This document shows positions 7,859 through 12,730 of a stretch of DNA of 12,730 bases, in pieces. How positions within the stretch are numbered: the stretch's first letter is position 1; each line of letters starts with the position of its first letter. This stretch comes from Desulfovibrionales bacterium GWA2_65_9 (GTDB lineage: Bacteria > Desulfobacterota > Desulfovibrionia > Desulfovibrionales > Desulfovibrionaceae): assembly GCA_001799475.1 (NCBI GenBank), contig MGTN01000158.1, positions 27,651-40,380 of the forward strand, written 5' to 3'. The notes under the pieces were generated by a model, which saw only the letters and a program-made list of their open reading frames with translations, ran no database searches and was not told the origin of the DNA. The translations under genes and the position numbers were made by a program.

Positions 7859-7862
7859 CAGG

Positions 7863-8531
7863 CTAGAGCCGGGGCCAAGGCCGGGGAAGGAACATGGGCA
7901 CGCGGCGCGTGTACTCCGCCCACACCGGCCCGAGTTCCAGCGCCAGGCGGCGCTCCTCCAGCCAGGAGCCGATGGCCATGTACAGGCAGCCGAAGAGCGC
8001 GAAGACGAACCCGCCCAGGGTCAGGCGCGGCTGAAAGGCCAGGAAGAGCATGCCGCCCGCATGCATGGGGTGGCGCACGAGGCCATACGCCCCGGTGCTG
8101 GTGAAATCCTGGCGCAGGTCCGCCGCTTCAGGCAGGCGGCGGCGCAAAAGGCTCACGAGCTGCGTCACGCCGAGCATCTTGAGCCCGTGCATGGACACCC
8201 CGGCCCAGACCAGAAGCGCCAGCCCGGCCAGTTGCACGCCATACATAAACAGGGCCGAAGGCCCTTCCACGGCCCAGAGCAGCTGCGGCAGGTCCGGCTC
8301 CTTGGTAAACACCAGATAGAAGGTCCACAGGCTGACGAGGCTGTAGGCCGTGGGGTAAAAGACGTAGCGCGGCCCGAGCAGCAGCTCGAAGGCGGCCTTG
8401 ACGCGGCGGGCGGCCAGCACGCTGTGCAGCACGCCCCAGCCCGTCCACAGGCCAAAGGCATAGCCCGCGCTGGCCAGGGCTTCGGGCGTCAAAAGCTGTG
8501 GCGCCAGAACCTGTGGAGCCAGAGGATTCAC
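7863..8531 (-). CDS. Isoprenylcysteine methyltransferase / NnrU-like integral membrane protein
   Basis: This 222-residue integral membrane protein has about five hydrophobic segments (near 22-40, 57-76, 92-112, 157-168 and 172-190). The C-terminal half carries TGAYGLVRHPMHAGG (146-160) and a GSWLEERRLALELG (188-201) followed by Y..RVPMFLP. These are the conserved SAM-pocket and catalytic segments of the isoprenylcysteine carboxyl methyltransferase / NnrU / phospholipid-methyltransferase superfamily. The N-terminal GVLHSVLAARR segment is like NnrU and MddA-type members. Family membership is fairly clear; the methyl acceptor is unknown. Start is GTG, overlapping the stop of the CysC-like gene by 4 bases (GTGA), so translation is coupled. 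The first residues contain a short LAPQ repeat from a DNA repeat. Confidence 0.8.
   Translation of the reverse strand: MNPLAPQVLAPQLLTPEALASAGYAFGLWTGWGVLHSVLAARRVKAAFELLLGPRYVFYPTAYSLVSLWTFYLVFTKEPDLPQLLWAVEGPSALFMYGVQLAGLALLVWAGVSMHGLKMLGVTQLVSLLRRRLPEAADLRQDFTSTGAYGLVRHPMHAGGMLFLAFQPRLTLGGFVFALFGCLYMAIGSWLEERRLALELGPVWAEYTRRVPMFLPRPWPRL
8495..8524. repeat. 15 bp degenerate tandem repeat in the 5' end of the methyltransferase-like gene
   Basis: GCTGTGGCGCCAGAA (8495-8509) and CCTGTGGAGCCAGAG (8510-8524) match at 12 of 15 positions. On the minus strand they encode LAPQ-VLAPQ-LL at residues 3-14 of the methyltransferase-like protein. The unit resembles the repeat at 10285-10326. Confidence 0.6.
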
Positions 8532-9169
8532 GCCGCATCACCCGAATAGCCGGGCAGCCAGCCGTCCAGAAAGGTCAGCACCCGGGCCGTGTTCTCCGGC
8601 ACGGGCAGCATGGCGTCGAGCACGCACTCGGCCTGCGGGTCCTTCTCAAAGGGCACGTCCACGCCCACCACCTCGCCCAGGCCGGGCACGCTCTGCCCCG
8701 TGCGCTTGCGCAGGAGCGCCCTCTGGTACATGCCGGGGGTCACGGCGTAGCCGCGTGGATGCCCCTGGGAACGAACGGCCTCGCGGCGCATGGCCTCGGG
8801 CAGCGGGCAGTTGACGTAGACCTCGGCAAAGCGCGGGATGAGCGCGCGAGAGTGCTGGCGCACGGCCAGCCGGTGCCCGGTGGCGTCCAGGATGACGCCC
8901 TGGCCCTGGCCTGCCAGCTCGGCGGCCTCGTGCGCGATGAGTTCGTAGGCCACCTTGCGCTCCTCTTCCGTGTAGGCGGGCTTGGGGAAATAGCTCCTGC
9001 GGCGCTCGTCCATGACCAGCAGGGCCACATCGCGGCCCTGGCCCACCAGCTCGGTGTGCACGGCGCGGGCGATGGTGCTCTTGCCGCTGCCGGGCAGGCC
9101 CGTGAACCAGAGGACCCAGCCTCCGTCCACATTGCCCGCGACATTGCCCGTGACGCTGCCGGTAAGCAT
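8528..9169 (-). CDS. CysC-like P-loop kinase (annotated family: adenylylsulfate kinase)
   Basis: This is a 213-residue soluble P-loop kinase. After a 17-residue Gly/Asn/Val/Thr-rich start it has WVLWFTGLPGSGKST (18-32, Walker A at 24-32). An MDERRR segment follows (53-58) where APS kinases have DGDxxR, then LDATGHRLAVR (94-104), EVYVNCPLPEAMRR (116-129) and RGYAVTPGMYQRAL (139-152). The order and the VNCPLPEA..R block fit the APS_kinase family, which phosphorylates adenylylsulfate to PAPS. The substrate motif is altered, however: the first Asp and Gly of DGD are missing and a YFPKPAYTEEER segment follows. A different substrate is plausible, so I withhold the symbol cysC. Start ATG 9169 has GGAG 7 bases upstream, 3 bases after the preceding kinase gene. 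Confidence 0.75.
   Translation of the reverse strand: MLTGSVTGNVAGNVDGGWVLWFTGLPGSGKSTIARAVHTELVGQGRDVALLVMDERRRSYFPKPAYTEEERKVAYELIAHEAAELAGQGQGVILDATGHRLAVRQHSRALIPRFAEVYVNCPLPEAMRREAVRSQGHPRGYAVTPGMYQRALLRKRTGQSVPGLGEVVGVDVPFEKDPQAECVLDAMLPVPENTARVLTFLDGWLPGYSGDAA
9129..9164. repeat. 12 bp tandem repeat in the 5' end of the CysC-like gene
   Basis: ACATTGCCCGCG (9129-9140) and ACATTGCCCGTG (9141-9152) differ at one base, with a decayed third unit at 9153-9164. On the minus strand it encodes GSVTGNVAGNV near the N-terminus, ahead of the first beta strand. The repeat keeps frame, so copy change would only alter a flexible tail. Confidence 0.7.
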
Positions 9170-9172
9170 GCT

Positions 9173-10270
9173 TTACTCCAGATACCTGTTGGGGTGCCGC
9201 CAGTCGAACACCTCGTCCTCCAACACGCTGGTCAGAAAGCGCACCAGCGCCCGCCTGACCGGGAGCGGGTGGTCAGGGTACCACTCCGGCGAGACGATGA
9301 CCAGCCCCCGGAACACAAAGAACGGGGCCATGACCCGGAGCATCTCCGCGTCGCCCGTGGCTTCCAGGTACTCCTCGAAGAGGACGCGCCAGAGCTCCAG
9401 GAACGCCCCGTCCAGCCGGGCCTGGCCCTGCAGCAGCCCGAAGAGCAGGTAGTTGGCCGCGAGCGTGGCCACGTCGCCCGCAGGCTCGCCCCACTCGCCC
9501 CGGCTGCGGTCGAGCACCGAGAAGCCGGCCCGCGCGTCCACCGGCCCGTCCACCAGGATGTTCCAGGGGTGGAAGTCGCCGTGGACCGCGGCCAGGCGGT
9601 GCGAGAAGGCGCGCAGCTTCCAGCGCCAGTCGGTGAGCCGCTTTTCGAGCGCCATGAATGCGGCGTCAGGCAGGAATTCACAAGGGTGGGGAAAGGCCTC
9701 GTCAATGAGGCCCATGATGCACTCGCTGGCACCCAACAGGTTGCGGATGTGGCGGTAGTAGAGATCCGGGTCGTCCTTCCTGGTGCCGTGGACCTCGGCC
9801 AGCCAACGGGCAAAGGTGCGCGCCTGCTCCACGTCGGCCGGGCGCAGGTCGCCGTGGCCGATGCGGTCCAGGTCCTGGAAATAGTCGTAGCCGGTGAGCT
9901 TTTCGTTGAGGATGAAGAATTCCTGGGGCGCGAGCACCGGCACCAGGCGGTTGCGTCCGTCCACGTAACCCAGGCCGAGGGGCCGCACATGGCGCGGCAA
10001 CAGGGCCGAGGTCTCGTACTGGAACATGAGGATGGCCGCGCGATCCCAGTAGAACTGGTGCCCGTACTTGTCGCCGCGCATGACCGAGAGCACGCCCTCG
10101 CGCTCCTCGCCGTCCACGCGGAAGCGCACCAAGAGCGGCTTGCCGTAGCCGAAGCGCTTGATGCCCTGCTTGTCCAGGGTGCCGATGGCCCCCAGGTCCA
10201 GGAGTTCCGCGCCGTCGCCATAGGCCTGGCGCAGATACTCCGCAACGCTCTCCGGCTTCAGGTCGATCAT
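9173..10270 (-). CDS. Aminoglycoside-phosphotransferase-fold (APH) small-molecule kinase
   Basis: The 365-residue product has a kinase C-lobe with the Brenner motif AVHGDFHPWNILVD (228-241), giving catalytic Asp232 and Asn237. SVLDRSRGEWGEPAGDVATL (251-270) supplies the second metal-binding Asp254. The N-lobe is less typical, with no clear P-loop. This fold is shared by antibiotic kinases, homoserine, choline and methylthioribose kinases and many of unknown substrate. Nothing here points to antibiotic resistance. The open frame runs upstream to 10396 through a repeat, but ATG 10270 has GGAGG 4 bases before it and is the natural domain start. It ends 3 bases before the CysC-like gene, so the two kinases are likely co-translated and may act on linked substrates. 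Confidence 0.82.
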   Translation of the reverse strand: MIDLKPESVAEYLRQAYGDGAELLDLGAIGTLDKQGIKRFGYGKPLLVRFRVDGEEREGVLSVMRGDKYGHQFYWDRAAILMFQYETSALLPRHVRPLGLGYVDGRNRLVPVLAPQEFFILNEKLTGYDYFQDLDRIGHGDLRPADVEQARTFARWLAEVHGTRKDDPDLYYRHIRNLLGASECIMGLIDEAFPHPCEFLPDAAFMALEKRLTDWRWKLRAFSHRLAAVHGDFHPWNILVDGPVDARAGFSVLDRSRGEWGEPAGDVATLAANYLLFGLLQGQARLDGAFLELWRVLFEEYLEATGDAEMLRVMAPFFVFRGLVIVSPEWYPDHPLPVRRALVRFLTSVLEDEVFDWRHPNRYLE

Positions 10271-10284
10271 GGACCCTCCGAGAT

Positions 10285-10326
10285 GCTCTGGGCTAGAAGC
10301 TCTGGGCCAAAACTCTGGGCTGGAAA
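10285..10326. repeat. 14 bp degenerate tandem repeat (3 units) upstream of the APH-fold kinase
   Basis: GCTCTGGGCTAGAA (10285-10298), GCTCTGGGCCAAAA (10299-10312) and CTCTGGGCTGGAAA (10313-10326) repeat with a period of 13-14. They lie in the 145-base gap between pfkB and the APH-fold gene, ending about 15 bases before the ATG on the minus strand and just upstream of its Shine-Dalgarno. The unit resembles that at 8495-8524. Confidence 0.65.
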
Positions 10327-10366
10327 CCCTCTTCTTGAAACCTCGTGCCGCAGGGGCGGCCAATCT

Positions 10367-10402
10367 TGCACGCAGTCCGTCGCACGGCCCGTGCACGCAG
10401 TC
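10367..10402. repeat. 11 bp direct repeats flanking a short hairpin after pfkB
   Basis: TGCACGCAGTC occurs at 10367-10377 and 10392-10402 (period 25). Between and overlapping them is the inverted repeat GCACG-GCC-CGTGC (10382-10394). It lies just downstream of the pfkB stop on the minus strand. There is no T-run, so it is not a standard intrinsic terminator; it might be an attenuator, an mRNA-stability hairpin or chance. Confidence 0.45.
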
Positions 10403-10415
10403 TGCCGTGACTGGT

Positions 10416-11363
10416 TTAGATGGTCCGACCGAAATGGGAGACCAGCTGTTCGTTCACGTCCGCCAAGGTGAAGCCATGCTCCTGGGTGCCCTTGTGCTGC
10501 ACGCAGAAGGCCGCGCAGACCGAGCCCAGGGCCGCAGCCTCGGCCAGGGTCTGGCCCAGGCACAGGCCCTTCATGAGCCCGGCGCGGAAGGCGTCGCCCG
10601 CGCCCGTGGGGTCCAGGGCCTTCTGCACCTTCACGGCGGGCACGCGGACTTCCTCCACCCCAGCAGGGCCGCCCTCGGCGATGATGCTGCCCTGGTCGCC
10701 CAGGGTGGTCACCAACGCGCCGGTCAGCTTCAAGAGTTCCGCGCGCGTGAGGCCCGTGGCCTTCAGGACCATCTCCAGCTCGTAGTCGTTGGTGCACAGG
10801 GCGAGCGAGCCGGTGATGGCCCGGGTCATCTGCTCGCCGGTCAGGGCCGTGATCTGCTGGCCGGGGTCGAAGATGTACGCGATGCCCGCCTTCTTGAAAT
10901 ACTCGGGCAGCTCCACCATGTCCTGAACATTGCCAGGGGAGATGATGGCCAGGACCTTGCCCTCATGCTTGGCCGGGAACGCATAGCCGCAGCGCTCGCG
11001 CATGGCGCCCGGATTAAAGCCGGTGATCTGGTTGTCGCTCTCGTCCGTGGTGATGTAGGCCCCGGCGGTGAACTGGTCGTCCACCTTGCGGATGCCGGCC
11101 AAAGACAGGCCCAGGTCGTCCAAGCGCTGGCCGTAGGCCGCAAAGTCCTTGCCCGCGCAGCCCAGGATCAGCGGCTTTTCGCCGAGCAGCGCCAGGTTGT
11201 AGGCGATGTTCCCGGCGGTGCCGCCGAAATACTCGCTCATGCCGTCCACCAGGAAGCAGACGTTCAGGATGTGGATCTTGTCCGGCAGGATGTGGTCCGC
11301 GAATTTGCCGGGGAAGTTCATGATGCGGTCAAGGGCCAGGGAACCGGAAATATAGAGCTGCAT
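10416..11363 (-). CDS. PfkB-family carbohydrate/nucleoside kinase
   Basis: This 315-residue ribokinase-fold enzyme phosphorylates a sugar or nucleoside with ATP. It shows the N-terminal GSLALDRIM start, the substrate-lid region FGGTAGNIAYNLALLG (46-61, signature 1), and DPTGAGDAFRAG (251-262, signature 2) with catalytic Asp257 and the GAGD anion hole. The TDESDNQITGFNPGAM segment (106-121) and the overall layout look like the adenosine-kinase-like branch, so adenosine or another nucleoside is a reasonable guess but not shown. Length is normal. ATG 11363 has AGGAGG (11371-11376 on the plus strand) 7 bases upstream. It is the first gene of the minus-strand kinase run and is divergent from the C1 peptidase gene. 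I saw no convincing promoter for it in the shared region. Confidence 0.88.
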   Translation of the reverse strand: MQLYISGSLALDRIMNFPGKFADHILPDKIHILNVCFLVDGMSEYFGGTAGNIAYNLALLGEKPLILGCAGKDFAAYGQRLDDLGLSLAGIRKVDDQFTAGAYITTDESDNQITGFNPGAMRERCGYAFPAKHEGKVLAIISPGNVQDMVELPEYFKKAGIAYIFDPGQQITALTGEQMTRAITGSLALCTNDYELEMVLKATGLTRAELLKLTGALVTTLGDQGSIIAEGGPAGVEEVRVPAVKVQKALDPTGAGDAFRAGLMKGLCLGQTLAEAAALGSVCAAFCVQHKGTQEHGFTLADVNEQLVSHFGRTI

Positions 11364-11453
11364 AGATCATCCTCCTGGGACGAAGTTTAGCGCAATTGGC
11401 CGCAGAATGCTAGACGGCCGAAGGACGGGTGAAAAGCCGACCGATAAAATATA

Positions 11454-11493
11454 TTGTGACATATTGACACAACCGATATTATGTACCATAACT
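11454..11493 (+). promoter_or_regulatory. Sigma70-type promoter with an overlapping operator-like inverted repeat
   Basis: In an AT-rich island between two GC-rich genes, a perfect TTGACA (11464-11469) is followed after 17 bases by CATAAC (11487-11492; 4 of 6 to TATAAT). A second overlapping pair is TTGTGA (11454-11459), 17 bases, TATTAT (11477-11482; 5 of 6). The imperfect palindrome TTGTGaCAtatTGaCACAA (11454-11472, 7 of 9 pairs) covers the -35 region, which suits a repressor or other regulator. Two tandem 10-mers, ATATTGTGAC and ATATTGACAC (11451-11470), lie one helical turn apart. The element reads toward the C1 peptidase gene 50 bases downstream. Confidence 0.55.
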
Positions 11494-11542
11494 TAGCCAA
11501 CTGTTGATATTTGGTGCCACTAACCACAAGGAGGCGGGCAGC

Positions 11543-12346
11543 ATGCCAAAGTCAAAGACACTTCCCAGCTCACCCTCGCAACGGATACTCAATTGCCTTC
11601 CCTCGCGGGAGATCGAGAAGGACTGGACCTTCCAGGACGCGGTGCAAGCCGCATGCGCACAGGATGCTCCCCCGCCACAGTCCGTGGACCTCAGGGAACC
11701 GTCATGGTGGGAGGTGGGCGACCAGGGCAGGACCGGTTCCTGCGTCGGCTGGGCTTCTGCGGACGGCCTGCTGCGCTGGCATCTGGTCAAGGCCGGGCGC
11801 ATCAGCCAAAGCGAGGGCCTCTCAGTCCGGTTCGTCTGGATGTCCGCCAAAGAGACGGACGAATTCTCCTCCTATCCATCGACATTCATTGAAAGTGACG
11901 GCACCTCGCTCAAGGCGGCCCTGGACATCATGCGCAAGTTCGGGATGGTGACGGACGCGCTGCTCCCCTTTGCCCAGAACGTGCTGTTCCAGGGCGGGGC
12001 CAACGTGTTCTTCGCCCAGGCCGCGAAACTCAAGATCGGCTCCTACTTTTCCCTGGGCCGGGACCAGGACGCATGGCGTTCGTGGCTCGCCTCCACCGGC
12101 CCCATCCTGACCCGGCTCAACGTGGACGACACCTGGCAGGCAGCCAGCGCCACTCACGGACGCCTCGACGCCTACAAGGCGGACACGGTGCGCGGCGGCC
12201 ACGCCGTGTGCATCGTGGGCTACACCCCGGAGCGCTTCATCATCCGCAACAGCTGGGGCAACGCCTGGGGGGACCAGGGCTTTGCCCACGCGTCTCTGGG
12301 GTATTCCCAAAGCGCCTTCACCGAGGCGTACGGCATCACCCTGTAA
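11543..12346 (+). CDS. Cytoplasmic papain-fold (C1 family) cysteine peptidase
   Basis: The 267-residue product has all four papain-type active-site positions: Gln61 (GDQGRTGSC, oxyanion hole), nucleophile Cys67 (GSCVGWASA), His220 (RGGHAVCIVGY) and Asn236 (RNSWGNAWGDQGF). It should be active. The part before the mature-type start (SVDLREP, 48-53) is only about 47 residues, shorter than an I29 propeptide. There is no signal peptide, so it is expected in the cytoplasm. ATG 11543 is chosen over upstream in-frame starts because AAGGAGG (11528-11534) lies 8 bases before it. The next gene begins 17 bases after its stop. C1 peptidases occur in some ribosomal-peptide clusters (for example polytheonamide) as leader peptidases, and the small Cys-rich neighbour makes that role the best inference. 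The natural substrate is not proven. Confidence 0.88.
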   Translation: MPKSKTLPSSPSQRILNCLPSREIEKDWTFQDAVQAACAQDAPPPQSVDLREPSWWEVGDQGRTGSCVGWASADGLLRWHLVKAGRISQSEGLSVRFVWMSAKETDEFSSYPSTFIESDGTSLKAALDIMRKFGMVTDALLPFAQNVLFQGGANVFFAQAAKLKIGSYFSLGRDQDAWRSWLASTGPILTRLNVDDTWQAASATHGRLDAYKADTVRGGHAVCIVGYTPERFIIRNSWGNAWGDQGFAHASLGYSQSAFTEAYGITL

Positions 12347-12363
12347 CCATGAGGGAGGTCAAC

Positions 12364-12681
12364 ATGGCGAAGTTCAAGATCAACGACAAGCAATGGAACG
12401 CCCTGAGCAAGGAGGACCAGAAGAAGGTCACGCAACTCCTCAAGCGCGTCGGCTCCCTCCAGGAAGGCGACCAGATTGTCGGGGACGCCGCTGCGCCGGA
12501 ATTGCCCGCTGGCGACGCCTGGCCTGATTGGCCAAAAATCCCCGACTTTGGGTGTCAATTCAAGTGCGAGGTGGCCGGCAGAGCGGCCCAGGCGGCCTGT
12601 GCCCTCTTAACGGGCCCGGCGATGGGGATCTGCATGGCCGCTGCCGAACTCGCTCTGGACGAGTGCAAGAGACGCTGCTGA
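12364..12681 (+). CDS. Small leader-plus-core protein with mirror-symmetric six-cysteine core; candidate peptide precursor
   Basis: I do not recognise this 105-residue protein by family. Residues 1-40 are charged and helical (WNALSKEDQKKVTQLLKR at 11-28) and end in QEGDQIVGD. A Pro/Trp/Asp-rich linker follows (43-63, with WPDWPKIPDF). The C-terminal core (64-105) is Ala-rich and contains the only six cysteines: 64, 68, 79, 90, 101 and 105, i.e. CX3C-X10-C-X10-C-X10-CX3C. Gly84-Pro85 sits at the exact midpoint, so two helices folding back would pair 64-105, 68-101 and 79-90. There is no Sec signal and no double-Gly site. ATG 12364 has GGGAGG (12353-12358) 5 bases upstream; an in-frame ATG at 12349 would put that site inside the gene. 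It is almost certainly co-transcribed with the C1 peptidase. Alternatives are an inhibitor of that peptidase or a redox-active helical hairpin protein. Confidence 0.78.
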   Translation: MAKFKINDKQWNALSKEDQKKVTQLLKRVGSLQEGDQIVGDAAAPELPAGDAWPDWPKIPDFGCQFKCEVAGRAAQAACALLTGPAMGICMAAAELALDECKRRC

Positions 12682-12699
12682 CACTGCCCACGGCCAGAA

Positions 12700-12730
12700 C
12701 CGGCTGGCTTTGAGCCATGCCTTGAGCCGG
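12700..12730 (+). terminator. Possible hairpin after the small protein, cut by the window edge
   Basis: CCGGCT (12700-12705) and AGCCGG (12725-12730) are inverted repeats, with a nested GGCT-TTG-AGCC (12706-12716). It follows the stop by 18 bases, a normal place for a terminator, but the window ends at the outer arm so any T-run cannot be seen. Confidence 0.3.

Noticed and set aside
6633..8549. 638-codon plus-strand open frame antisense to miaB and the methyltransferase-like gene
   Set aside because: Low-complexity Gln/His/Ala/Arg composition typical of an antisense shadow; miaB is clearly real on the minus strand.
9173..10270. Antibiotic resistance by the APH-fold protein
   Set aside because: The fold covers many metabolic kinases, and the operon context with other small-molecule kinases gives no sign of resistance.
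8498..10471. 657-codon open frame on the plus strand, antisense to the kinase genes
   Set aside because: No recognisable domain; the opposite strand carries kinases with intact catalytic motifs and Shine-Dalgarno sites. Long antisense frames are common in GC-rich DNA.
11454..11472. CRP/FNR-type binding site in TTGTGACATATTGACACAA
   Set aside because: The arms resemble TGTGA/TCACA half-sites but the spacing is one base off (odd-length palindrome) and two inner pairs fail, so I describe it only as an operator-like inverted repeat.
12073..12363. Upstream extension of the small Cys-rich protein to 202 residues, or start at ATG 12349
   Set aside because: The extension overlaps the peptidase gene out of frame and is Arg/Pro/His-rich noise; GGGAGG at 12353-12358 fits only ATG 12364.
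1..12730. CRISPR arrays, tRNA/rRNA genes, insertion sequences, integrase or attachment sites
   Set aside because: No regularly spaced near-identical repeats with unique spacers, no cloverleaf-like stretch and no transposase or integrase motif was seen; the tandem repeats found are short, degenerate and lack spacers.

Overview
The window is a GC-rich bacterial chromosome segment from a Gram-negative organism. It carries a complete tolQ-tolR-tolA-tolB-pal envelope operon and a PHP phosphoesterase / DUF151 / miaB block. The gene order and protein style resemble Desulfovibrio-type Desulfobacterota (former Deltaproteobacteria). That assignment rests on recognition and is moderate confidence only; no marker gene here settles it.

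Layout. On the + strand at the left edge are the 3' end of a probable glycosyltransferase (2-211) and pgpA (226-756). pgpA converges on the leftward tol-pal operon across a shared hairpin terminator (about 780-822). The minus-strand tol block reads tolQ (4945-4250), tolR (4240-3785), tolA (3763-2855), tolB (2834-1530), pal (1393-839). Upstream of it, also on the minus strand, is a tight block read in the order miaB (7682-6219), DUF151 bifunctional-nuclease-type protein (6211-5705), PHP phosphoesterase (5697-5041). Further upstream is a third minus-strand run: PfkB sugar/nucleoside kinase (11363-10416), aminoglycoside-phosphotransferase-fold kinase (10270-9173), CysC-like P-loop kinase (9169-8528) and an isoprenylcysteine-methyltransferase/NnrU-like membrane protein (8531-7863). 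The last three are spaced by 3 bp or overlap by 4 bp. Degenerate 14-15 bp tandem repeats sit at several gene boundaries of this run.

The right end is different. An AT-rich divergent intergenic region (about 11440-11520) carries a good sigma70-type promoter reading right into two genes: a cytoplasmic papain-fold (C1) cysteine peptidase (11543-12346) and a 105-residue protein (12364-12681). The small protein looks like a leader plus a cysteine-rich core. The core cysteines are spaced CX3C-X10-C-X10-C-X10-CX3C, a mirror-symmetric pattern with a Gly-Pro turn exactly at its centre. This predicts an antiparallel helical hairpin held by a ladder of three disulfides. I read the pair as a candidate ribosomally made peptide (bacteriocin-like) with its own C1 leader peptidase. 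This is the most novel-looking item in the window. The rest of any such cluster (exporter, immunity, modification) would lie past the right edge.

Working together: TolQ/TolR/TolA use the proton motive force to act on periplasmic TolB and the lipoprotein Pal and keep the outer membrane attached during division. PgpA makes phosphatidylglycerol. MiaB modifies tRNA A37. No tRNA, rRNA, CRISPR array or insertion sequence was seen, and no gene-free stretch exceeds 300 bases.
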